Source: Pleurotus djamor (lineage: Eukaryota; Basidiomycota; Agaricomycetes; Agaricales; Pleurotaceae). From it: 19,744 bases of DNA. The notes beneath the pieces were generated by a model. It searched no databases. It was not told where the DNA came from and worked only from the letters and a program-made list of their open reading frames with translations. Positions within the stretch are counted from its first letter, which is position 1, and the number at the start of each line of letters is the position of its first letter. The DNA lies in NCBI GenBank assembly GCA_029747585.1, contig JAPEVF010000827.1:1-19744 (forward strand), written 5' to 3'. Below are positions 7,618 through 16,153 of the stretch, one piece after another. Both the position numbers and the translations under genes were made by a program.

Positions 7618-10600
7618 TCATAACCCTGCGAAGGCCGAGTCGATAACGCCCTTTTGTTGAGCGGCGTACAGCTTCCCAATACCAGGGGCTGGAAGTGGGC
7701 TCTCTTTACGACCACGATACGCAAGTTCGACCCCTTTACCCATGCCATCCAAAACGGACTGGATGCGAGGGGAAACGTGTGACCATGCGCCTTGATTCCT
7801 CGGTTCTTCTTGGAGGTAGTAGATATCCTTTGCGCGCGTATAACGTCCGAGAGCTTTCTCAACTTCACTGAAAGGGAACGGCGCGAGCTCTTCGATACGA
7901 ATGAAGGCGACTTTGTCATCGTGCCCACGAGCTTGTCGCTCCTTCACGAGTTCGTAGTATATTTTGCCGGAGATGAGGACGACCCGTTCAGCTTTATCAA
8001 CGGACACGGTAGGGTCGTCCAAGACAGGCTGGAATTTGGTCCCGTCAACAAGGTCAGATAGTAGAGATGAAGCAGCCTGATTAGAATGTAAGCAGAAGCT
8101 CTGGTGAAGAGGCAACGAAATCCTCACAGCGAGTCGTAGGAGTCCTTTAGGCGAAGCCACAATCAAAGGCTTTCGGTAGTTACGCTTGAGTTGTCTCCTC
8201 AGTATATGGAAATATTGTGCTGACGTCGTGGGGAACACAACGTGCATGTTGATGTTATTCTCGATCTTCGGATCGAAGCGATCATTTGTGAGCTAAAGAA
8301 CGGGGTGTCGGCAGGTATCGAAGGAAGTGAGCAGTATGTCTATACCTGAAGCATGCGCTCGATGCGCGACGACGAGTGTTCAGGTCCAGCACCATCTAGG
8401 CCATGGGGCAGGAGGAGAACGATGCCACTTTGCTTCAACCACTTGGCTATCACGTAAAACTGTCAATGATACCATCAAGAATTGTCGTCTGATAGACTTA
8501 CTCTCCGCCGACGAGATGAATGTATCAATGATAATCTAAAAGAATGGGGTTTTGATAAACGGCACTTGCAAGCGAACGTGCTTCAATACCTGTGCGCCGT
8601 TGAAGAAGTCGCCAAACTATATAGTCAAAGGAGTCAATGAATGGGCCCGATGTAGCATCGAAAGGACCAACCTGAGCCTCCCAAATTGGTAGGAGATTTG
8701 GTCGTTCCCAGCTAGCACCATATTCAAACTACGACGTTTTGGATCAGAACGTGGTTGGATCGAAGGGAGAGGAGACCATACGAACCCCAAGAACAGCCAT
8801 TTCACTCAACGAACCTACAATCGAGATAAGCCAGATGGGAGCCAGTGAATACAGGTTCACTCACTGTTAGCGAGCTCAAGCTTCCCAGGTGCATCAAGGG
8901 TGTCGTTGAGTGGTACGATGACGCCTTCGGTCTTCTGGTTAACGAGCATAGCATGGCGGTGACTGAACGTCCCTCGGCCAACATCCTGACCGGAAATCCG
9001 AACGTCATTGCCTTCAAGCATGAGAGAGCCGAATGCCATAGCCTACAGAGTTCAGATAGAATCAGCGCCCAGGTGATAATGGGCGGGGCTCTATACCTCA
9101 GCAGTAGCGAAATCCAAAGCCTTCTCATTTTTGATGCTCGTCAAGCGGTTCTTAACATGTCTCTGCAGCTTGGGGTGGATTTCCTGATACAAAAACCAGG
9201 GTTCAGTTTGCGTAGTTGTTCACGGTACACACGGAGAAGACTCACGAAGTTCGTGGGAGTGGCAACGCTTGATTCACCAACATGGACTAGAACGTCCTTG
9301 GAAACGCCAGTGACAGGATTGCCTTCAGCTTCCTTACTGGTTGGCCAAACAATTCCCTTCCATTGCTCTTCAAGCATGGAAGCAAACGGCTCCCAAGTCG
9401 CTGATTTGACAAGTTCTTCGTTGAGATACGTCTTGTACGAATCCCTGACATGTGCGGCCTGATCAACATCGAGGACTTTCTCCGCCTAAGAAGAGAAGGT
9501 GGGTTAAGGGTATGGTATGGGGGACAGTGTTGGAGTGAAAGGCGTACGATGAGTTTATCCTCGTAGAGCTGGGGAACCGATCGACGTGCACGGATTTTCT
9601 CGTACATGAGCGGGCTGGTGAAATCGGGAACGTCCAACTCGTTGTGACTGCGAAGAATGTGTTGGGAACATAATAATCACGACAGACGCAGTGACGCTTA
9701 CCCCCTGCAATGAAGATGAGAAAATTACGGGTGAAGAAGAGAAACAAGACATTACCATCGTCGGTAGACCAACAAATCAACGATGATATCCTGAAGTAGA
9801 ATGATGTAAATCGCTCTTTCTGAAAGCGCTCATATAAGGTCCACTGACCTTACGGAAGTGATTACGGTATTTGAACGCGATGTCCATGGCTCGCGCGACG
9901 TCTACATGAGATACTTAGAAGAGACTTAGTGTACAAGAGATAGATGCACTTGCCTTCGGGGTGATCTCCATTGACGTGAAGGACGGGTGCATTGATCATC
10001 TTGCCGACATCTGAGCAGTATAGGGACGAGCGACCGGTGCTTGCGGGTGTGGTGTAACCGATGCTACCATGGTGCTATTAGAGAACGAGGAGACCCGGTC
10101 ATCCCACAATACGCACTTATTACTATTGAAAGATCATGTCAAAATAAGGGGCAGTTTCACAGCGAGGATGATCGACTCACTCAACGACCAAGTGGATGCT
10201 TCCCCCACTGGTGAAATGAGGTAAATTACCTGCGTAAATCAACGGTCAGAGTCTTCTGGCTAATAAAGTCCTTCGGAGACTTACTAAGACCGAAGGTTTC
10301 CATGATAACACCTTGACCAGCGAAGCTTGCATCACCGTGCAACTGAACACACATAGCCTTGTCACCGAGTTTACAGTTAGCAGGAGAGGTTTTCAATAGG
10401 GAGTATTGCTTTGCACGCGTTTTGCCAAGAGCTACCGGGTTGACAGCCTCTGTAGAGTGTAGGTGGCATGAGAAGGAGAGAGGTATGGATGCGAAGACTC
10501 AACGCACCGAGGTGGGAGGGATTAGGCTGAAGGGACACTTTAAGTGAGTTTTGGGCACCGTCGTATTGCAAAGTGGGTGAGGCAACTATGGTTATTCGAT

Positions 10601-11581
10601 TAAATAAACGAGAAGATGCGAAAGCAAGAGGGCCGCACCTAAATGACTAAGAACATCTCCTTCAGCACCAAGCTCTTCTGGTATCTCGAATCCACCCTTG
10701 ATTTTGTTGAACAAGGAAGCGGGCGAGTACTTGAGCAAGTCCGTGAGCAGATTCAGCCGTCCACGGTGGGGCATGGCAAGGATAATATGTTGTACATCAG
10801 CTGTTAACAAGTTTATCATCGTTTCCTTGTACAGATCGGAAGTTGTACTGACCTTGCGAAGCTGCAGAGAATAACGAGTCTAAAGCGGGCAACATGGACT
10901 CTCCACCCTCCAGCCCATAACGCTTCAAGTTCGGGAACTTGAGTTGGAGGAAATGATCAAGGACTTCACTTCGAGCTAGCAACTCGTGTATCCTCCTCTT
11001 CCTGCGTTCTCCAACATCGCTAACTTCATAGCTCGCCTCCTCCAATAAGTGAGAGAACCAGAGACGCTCGGTCTTCGAGGGGGAATGCATGTATTCGTAC
11101 GCGATGGGTCCCACATAAACCCTACGCAAGTGCTGCACAATTTCTTCCAGAGTCCACCATTCTTCAGCGTCTTCGGCAGAGTCCACTGGCTTTGTCCAGA
11201 CAATCCCGTTGACGTCGTATTTCCGCGATGGGTCTGTGAGGCCATAGCGGGCCGGATCTAAAGCGGCGACCTCTTCACGATGAAGGATGTCTAACGGATC
11301 GATACGTGCAGCTCTGTGGCCATGCGTACGCATGGAATCGACATATCGTAGCAGCGGCGCGTTCTCCGACCTATTCTTCAATTGTGCCTCGGTGTCTATA
11401 TGCGCAATTGTGCCGATGAACAAATGTGGACAAAGTCGAGAAACAGGTCCTCACAGTCTGGCACAACGAATCCTCTGGGCCTCCTGAAACCGAACGACTC
11501 ATCATGGTAGAGACGGACTCCTCGAGTGGAACAGGTGACGACGCGGGGCCCACGGAATCTCAGTGCTAGCTGAGCCGTCAT
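7618..11581 (-). CDS. Mitochondrial 2-oxoacid dehydrogenase E1, DHTKD1-type (2-oxoadipate dehydrogenase), 22 exons
   Basis: Exons: 11581-11455, 11395-10853, 10800-10639, 10585-10508, 10449-10285, 10229-10181, 10122-10117, 10063-9954, 9901-9849, 9790-9756, 9704-9702, 9647-9548, 9485-9246, 9183-9097, 9042-8865, 8814-8786, 8728-8672, 8616-8590, 8535-8502, 8446-8346, 8292-8128, 8076-7618. The total is 2808 nt, 935 aa, with introns of 50-62 nt. An Arg-rich N-terminus without acids looks mitochondrial. The thiamine-diphosphate site shows GDA at 342-344 and Asn376, and WGHNE lies at 443-447. The enzyme would decarboxylate a 2-oxoacid and pass the acyl group to the E2 lipoyl arm. I prefer DHTKD1 over 2-oxoglutarate dehydrogenase. 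The N-terminus goes straight from FRRPRG to [18 protein letters not shown], without the long OGDH extension. The C-terminus ends PAPGIGKLY, like DHTKD1, and the length (human DHTKD1 is about 919 aa) fits. Substrate identity remains inference. Confidence 0.88.
9702..9704 (-). other. 3-nt microexon of the E1 dehydrogenase gene
   Basis: The exon is GGG on the minus strand, in the context CATTGCAG-GGG-GTAAGC. A 51-nt intron precedes it (9755-9705, GTAATG..TTGCAG) and a 54-nt intron follows (9701-9648, GTAAGC..TTCGCAG). Its bases finish the Trp codon (TG|G) and start the Gly codon (GG|T), giving WGHNELD, a motif conserved in E1 enzymes of this family. Without it the junction reads Cys-His-Asn-Glu, losing one residue and the Trp. 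Each intron alone contains an in-frame stop. Confidence 0.75.
9902..9953 (-). other. GC-AG intron in the E1 dehydrogenase gene
   Basis: The 52-nt intron runs 9953-9902 on the minus strand. It begins GCAAGT after an exon ending GAAG and ends ATGTAG. AAG|GCAAGT is the usual strong consensus of GC donors. The only nearby GT (CAAGTG) would break the frame. The spliced sequence [13 protein letters not shown] matches the family. Confidence 0.75.
10117..10122 (-). other. 6-nt microexon of the E1 dehydrogenase gene
   Basis: The exon reads TAATAA on the minus strand. A 58-nt intron precedes it (10180-10123, GTGAGT..CAATAG) and a 53-nt intron follows (10116-10064, GTGCGT..GGTAG, with a CTAAT branch site). 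It enters and leaves in phase 2. The spliced text is VVDNNIGYTTPA, matching VVNNQ(V/L)GYTTP in the family. The middle Asn (376) lies 33 residues after Asp343, the same spacing as the Mg ligands D374 and N407 of E. coli E1o. Direct splicing without it gives VVDIGY, two residues short. Confidence 0.78.
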
Positions 11582-12690
11582 TGAAGCAAGTTTGTGTCGC
11601 AACGACGACTGTCCTGAGCCTGCGAAATGTCGTTCTCACTGTGCGCGACGGCGATAGATGAATGTGGTAGGAAGACAAGAGGTGGTTCGTCTAGCTTCAA
11701 GCTTCAAGGAAGAAAATTAGATGGAGTCCCAGGGTCATTGGGGAAATCAAGGCGGACGGAGCTTTCAACTCTGCTAACGGCGACACGTGTTTCTCCATCG
11801 CTCGTTACCCCAGACGTCGGCTTGGATATTCCTGGAATGCGTCGCTCGTTATTCATGGCGGTCTCGGGAGGAAGTGAAGTTTAAAAAATCGTTACATAAA
11901 AGTCAAGTTGACGTTGACGACAAAGGCAAGCGCGCAACCAGAACTGATTTGGGAAAACTTAACTTCGATTTTCGAAGTTACCTACTTACCACATTGCGTT
12001 TTCTATAGGGCTCACCGTATTCGAGATCGCCAGGTTGCCTCTTCCGAATTGAAGTATGTGAGTTCAAAATCAAGCTTCGCCAACAAATATACATCTATAC
12101 AAAGCTTAGGATGGGAGGCCTCATTGATTGGAGACATAAACCCTCGAGGTCAGAATATTGTCCTGACTCTAGAAAGTCGTACTAGGAAGCCCATGAAAGC
12201 AAGCAACCGCTGCAAGTGACTCAATTTGGCGAGTAAAATGCTATTTGACTCCAGGAACTTCGTTGATTAACATCTCAATTTTTGACTTTTCAGCTTACCG
12301 GTTCCTGGCTGTGCTAGCGTCGGTTGAGTTGCTAGTGGGACTGGTGCCACCCTCGAGACCTCGTTTGTGCTACTTTTGGGCCGTCTCGCTCGGTTCCCCC
12401 ACATCTAGATCATCGCCAATTCGCTCAAGTGTGGCTTCGGAGACAGTTCAACAACTACTCCATCCAACGTATCCACATCTTGCTCGTGGATATGCTGGTC
12501 TAGGTACCGTCCATCCCATCTACTAGGCACACCAACGTCGGTGGGTCGTAGTGGGGGATGTTTCTTTTCTTCGTCGGAAGGGGGCGGGGCCGACGAGAGA
12601 GTGGGGCATGCAACTTGACCTGTAGAATAAAAGGAGAGCTGACGCTGCGTCGAAGTTCATCATCCAAACGATCCTCAGGCATTCCTCGAC
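11582..12690. promoter_or_regulatory. Divergent intergenic region between E1 and FAD oxidase genes
   Basis: This 1.1-kb region lies between two divergent start codons. Several open frames of 60-103 codons exist on both strands, but none shows family resemblance or a convincing splice pattern. A TATA-like GAATAAAAGG at 12625-12634 lies about 60 bp upstream of the FAD oxidase ATG and is the probable core promoter for it. I see no repeat or RNA gene. Confidence 0.5.
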
Positions 12691-14379
12691 ATGTCCTCTG
12701 TCAGATCGCTACTTCTTCTCGCTCTCGTTGCTTCATCACAGGCAGCCACCATCAGCAATGAGCTGAGAGAGCCCAATCTCGGAAACAACGACTGTGTAAG
12801 CACCTTTCTCCTCCAAATTGATCACGCCCTTTTGAACACCATTGCCTATAGTGTCAACGTTTGTTGAAGAAGCTGGGCAGTGATAAAGTCATGCTCCCGG
12901 GTTCGGCGGGGTTCCAAGAGCTCAGCTCCTCCTACTACACCACTCAGAACTCGGATCTCGTCGCTCAATGTCGCGTTGCTGCTACCAATGCTCAGGACGT
13001 GTCCGACGCGGTTAAGATTGTGAAGAGGGGAAGATGTCCTTTCTCTGTTCGGTCAGTGGGGAATATGCCATGGGCTGGCGCAGCGAACATTGAGAGCCCT
13101 GGCGTCGCAATTGATCTGAGACGCATCGATGGCGTCAGTCTGTCCGCAGACAGGACAGTGGCAAGCCTTGGTCCTGGAGGGAATTGGGGCCAAGTCTACG
13201 ATACGCTGGATCCTCATGGAGTCACTGTCGTGGGTGGTCGCTCTAACACTGTTGGGGTTGGAGGATTCATCCTTGGAGGTCAGCCGATACCCTTGAACAA
13301 ATTGAAATTGAGCTGAATGAATGACATATGCAGGTGGTTTCTCCAACCTATCGCCTGAACACGGATTCGCTTCCGACAACGTTGTCAACTATGAAGTCGT
13401 CCTCGCTGATGGACGTGTCATCAATGCGAACAGTGGTTCTCATCCTGACCTCTTCTGGGGTCTCAAGGCAGGCAGCACGAATTTCGGTATCATCACGCGC
13501 TTCGACGTCAAGACATACCCTTTGACGCCCAAGTGGGGTGGTTTCCGTGGCCACAATGTATCCATTGGCCCTGAAATCTTCAATGCAATGGCAAAGATGA
13601 TTGTGAAGCTCCGGAACGATCCTCACGGCGGTGGCTCCGTGGTCTGGGGCTACAACGAGGTCATGCAGAACGACACGATCTTCTCTTCGTATGCATACCT
13701 CGGAGCTGATGTGTCTCAAACGGACCTCTTCTCTGACATGCTGAGCGTACCCTACATCAACGGCACAGACTCTATCCGCAGCAACACGAATCAACAGTCG
13801 TTGAGTGGGGAGGTTGATTCTGCTTACCCTGCTGGCCTGCGACGGATCTTTGCGACTATTACTCTCAAGGTGGATGCGGCGATGGCGGTTGGGATCTACG
13901 AGAAGTGTCATGAGCTGTTTGCGCCGCTTGTTGGAAAGCCACAGGTGCAATGGTCAGCGTCCTTCCAGCCAGTCGCCGTCACACATCTTCAAGCGACTGC
14001 TGCGAACGGTGGGACGCCTTTGGGACTGTCACCAAGCGATGGTGATCTCATCTGTGAGTGTCCTCTATGTCTACGACCTGTTCGAACCGACACTGATGAC
14101 TGCCCGTGAGCAGTGCTGAACCTGAATACGGTGTGGGCGTCCAAGTCCGATGATGCCGCCATGGAAGCCGCCGTGCGCGGTGTGATTGACTGGGCGACGG
14201 CTGAGGCAAAGCGACGCAATGTGTTCCACCCGTGGTTGTATTCCAACTACGCCTTGCCTGAGCAGAAGGTGTATCCTTCTTACGGTGCGGATAACCACCG
14301 TCGCTTGAAGCTCATCAAGCGCAGATACGATCCCAGCAATGTCTTTGGTCGTCTCTGGAAGGGTGGGTTCAAGCTTTGA
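12691..14379 (+). CDS. Secreted FAD-linked oxidase (VAO/BBE-like, PCMH-type), 4 exons
   Basis: Model: exons 12691-12795, 12852-13278, 13334-14053 and 14114-14379, giving 505 aa; introns are 56, 55 and 60 nt. Residues 1-19 form a signal peptide (Leu/Ala-rich core, Ala near the cut). The FAD-binding segment includes VRSVGNMPWAGAAN (~101-114), TVGVGG (168-173) and LGGGFSN. The C-terminus has the BBE-like YDPSNVFGRLW. Such enzymes oxidise alcohols, sugars or alkaloid-like compounds with FAD and release peroxide; the substrate here cannot be told. In relatives the segment reads RSGGHTPWAGA with His carrying the 8-alpha-histidyl FAD link. Here that position is Asn106, and the Cys position of bicovalent BBE enzymes is Ser166 by my alignment. 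FAD may thus be bound non-covalently. The left arm of the inverted repeat starts 13 bp after the stop. Confidence 0.88.
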
Positions 14380-14581
14380 ACTGGTTCCCTATGTTCTTTC
14401 TGGCCACTTTCCTTTTCGATGGGGCAGCTCGTGATTCATCTCCGTTACTAATTTACTATACCCTTTTACCACTATTGCTTTTCGGCATGTCCTCATGCTA
14501 ATGTCCCGATATAATATCATTGCCCAGTGTCTATTGGCATAATCTATCTCCTTATTTTCTCGTCACCCTGTCCCGCCAACG

Positions 14582-14594
14582 ACGCGTGACGTCA
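14582..14594. promoter_or_regulatory. Overlapping MCB-like (ACGCGT) and CRE-like (TGACGTCA) motifs
   Basis: ACGCGT (14582-14587) matches the fungal MluI cell-cycle box, and TGACGTCA (14587-14594) is a perfect CRE palindrome bound by ATF/CREB-type bZIP factors. The two share one base. The same pair occurs in the right repeat arm, with TGACGTCA at 19543-19550. They lie about 430 bp upstream of the gene at 15026. Function is inferred from the motifs only. Confidence 0.4.
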
Positions 14595-14916
14595 TTAATA
14601 TTCCGGTCTCGCCGCTCAAATTTAAGCTTTCGACCACCTTCTCCTAATCGGGACACCGCACGTCTTCATTGAGTGGCCCAAGGCTTTCAACCGATCGCCC
14701 TACCACACTTGCCGTATTTGTGACCGGAAGCGGACCATCCACTGGTCTATGCGACGTTCACTTGCGCTTTCTTCTGACGACTCTTCCAAATTGGGATTGT
14801 TTTTGGCTACCCAGCTTCATTGTTCTGCATTCTTTGACAAGTCTTTGACCAACTGCAGTCAGTTCGATGCCCACTTTCTTCTCCTTGGCAGCCTCTCCAC
14901 TGAACCTCGCCGCTCG

Positions 14917-14924
14917 TATAAAAG
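14917..14924 (+). promoter_or_regulatory. TATA box of the gene at 15026
   Basis: TATAAAAG lies 102 bp upstream of the ATG at 15026, which allows a start of transcription near 14950 and a 5' UTR of about 75 nt rich in pyrimidines. It falls in the conserved inner part of the repeat arm. Confidence 0.6.
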
Positions 14925-15025
14925 GCGGGCATGTAAATCTTCAAGATTTTCAGCACCCTCTCCTCCGAATCTCTCTCCGCCGTTAGCCTCGATTTTTCTA
15001 CATCCTACTTATCCACCTCATTATC

Positions 15026-15673
15026 ATGCCTTCCGGACAACAAGGCTCCCGAGGCCATATCACCTCAAAGATCAAGATCAACACGGACTTGAAACCTTAC
15101 GTTCAGTATGGCTATGTACGACGGGCTTCAGACCTGCCTGAAGACAACGGCTCTGCTTCAGACTCGGGCACTAGTGGCAGTGGCAGTGGCTGGGGCGATG
15201 TCTGTACGCGTCCTTCCTCGCCTGACACCGACGCCGACTTCGGTAATGTGGACTCAGAGATGGCCGGAAGCTTGCCCTTGGAACAGCCTTGCCTATACAT
15301 TGGCCAGAAGATTAACGTCAACCTCTCGGGAGTCATTGAAGACATTGTCCATGAAGAAGGCTTTATCGAGTACGCCTTCCGTCTCGACGACGGGCAATAT
15401 TCTCCAAATATAGTTCAGAAGCTCGGAAAGCTCAGCCTCCAGACGGATCCTAATGTCAATCTCTCTGGAATATCCCGAGGACCCCTTGTCGATGATAATA
15501 ACATTTATGAAGCTGGTCGTCCTGTGTATGCACCTATCGAAAAGCCAACACATCAACACACTGAAGGGTATGTCCTTGCATCGCGGTTACGGTATATCTT
15601 TCTAATGCTCTCTTCTACCAGAGACTTCACAGTGGTCCACGACAACATATTCAGACACTACGTCCATAATTGA
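15026..15673 (+). CDS. Small orphan protein, 2 exons
   Basis: Model: exons 15026-15567 and 15622-15673, giving 197 aa. The 54-nt intron (GTATGT..ACCAG, CTAATG branch) is in frame and free of stops, so the unspliced frame is also open. I do not recognise a family. The N-terminal half has an acidic, Ser/Gly-rich low-complexity linker (about residues 40-58). The second half looks ordered and contains two copies of NVNLSG (97-102 and 143-148) around a segment IEYAFRLDDGQ. No signal peptide or membrane segment is visible. A TATA box lies 102 bp upstream, which makes a real gene likely. It converges on the PIN-like gene and lies inside the inverted repeat. Confidence 0.65.
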   Translation: MPSGQQGSRGHITSKIKINTDLKPYVQYGYVRRASDLPEDNGSASDSGTSGSGSGWGDVCTRPSSPDTDADFGNVDSEMAGSLPLEQPCLYIGQKINVNLSGVIEDIVHEEGFIEYAFRLDDGQYSPNIVQKLGKLSLQTDPNVNLSGISRGPLVDDNNIYEAGRPVYAPIEKPTHQHTEGYVLASRLRYIFLMLSSTRDFTVVHDNIFRHYVHN

Positions 15674-16153
15674 CCGCTGTCCTTGTTTATTCCGTCCTCA
15701 GCTTGCTCTTGGCCTTCGTAGTTACTACGTCTCATGCATGTAACATATCAAACATATTGTATTTGCCAAAGAAAACAAAGCGCGTACATAAGCTACACAA
15801 ATGGGATATAGAGTAAGCGTTTGTGGACCACCAAGAAAGAGCGAGAAACCAGTCTATATAAGTAAAGAGGGAAGATATGGGCAATCTAATGGACGGTAAA
15901 GAAGAGCTCCAAGACAGAGTTCTGGGTTCTATACTATGAACACGATGGAAGACGATAGAATGGTGAGGAGGGGATGAGAAGAAAGGTAAAATCGACACTA
16001 ACATCGATGCCCCTCAATTGTCATATAGAGAGATGACAGGATGAATGGTGTCTAGAGATCGGCGTGACTCTCGAGGCCATACATTCTGCGGTCATGTCCG
16101 AGAGGAAATATAATAAATAATTGATATGCTTGACAACAAGGAGAGAAGGGAAA
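15674..16153. other. Convergent intergenic region, no gene seen
   Basis: These 480 nt separate the 3' ends of the small orphan gene and the PIN-like carrier gene. The sequence is A/T-rich with several short open frames on the minus strand, none with family resemblance. It probably contains the two 3' UTRs and polyadenylation signals. Confidence 0.45.

Larger units (their letters stand above)
14393..14945 (+). repeat. Left arm of a large inverted repeat
   Basis: This arm matches the reverse complement of 19186-19744. Bases 14393-14738 are identical to the partner over 346 bp. Bases 14739-14945 differ at about 16 positions and lack a 6-base AGATCT present in the partner. The arm begins 13 bp after the FAD oxidase stop codon and ends at the probable transcription start of the small gene at 15026. 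It may extend further left, since its partner is cut by the window end. It includes a combined ACGCGT/TGACGTCA site (14582-14594) and the TATA box at 14917-14924. Confidence 0.95.

Noticed and set aside
8845..9462. 205-codon open frame on the plus strand
   Set aside because: It runs antisense through exons and introns 12-15 of the well-supported E1 gene and shows no family resemblance.
10117..10122. Reading through without the 6-nt exon (GA joined to CATCGG)
   Set aside because: It stays in frame but loses two residues of the cofactor motif, including the expected Mg-ligand Asn, so it is less likely as the main form.
11627..12526. Several plus-strand open frames of 60-103 codons between the E1 and FAD oxidase genes
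   Set aside because: They lack family resemblance, coding-like composition and splice patterns that would extend them.
13348..13950. 200-codon open frame on the minus strand
   Set aside because: It is a shadow of exon 3 of the FAD oxidase, with Arg/His-rich composition typical of antisense reading.
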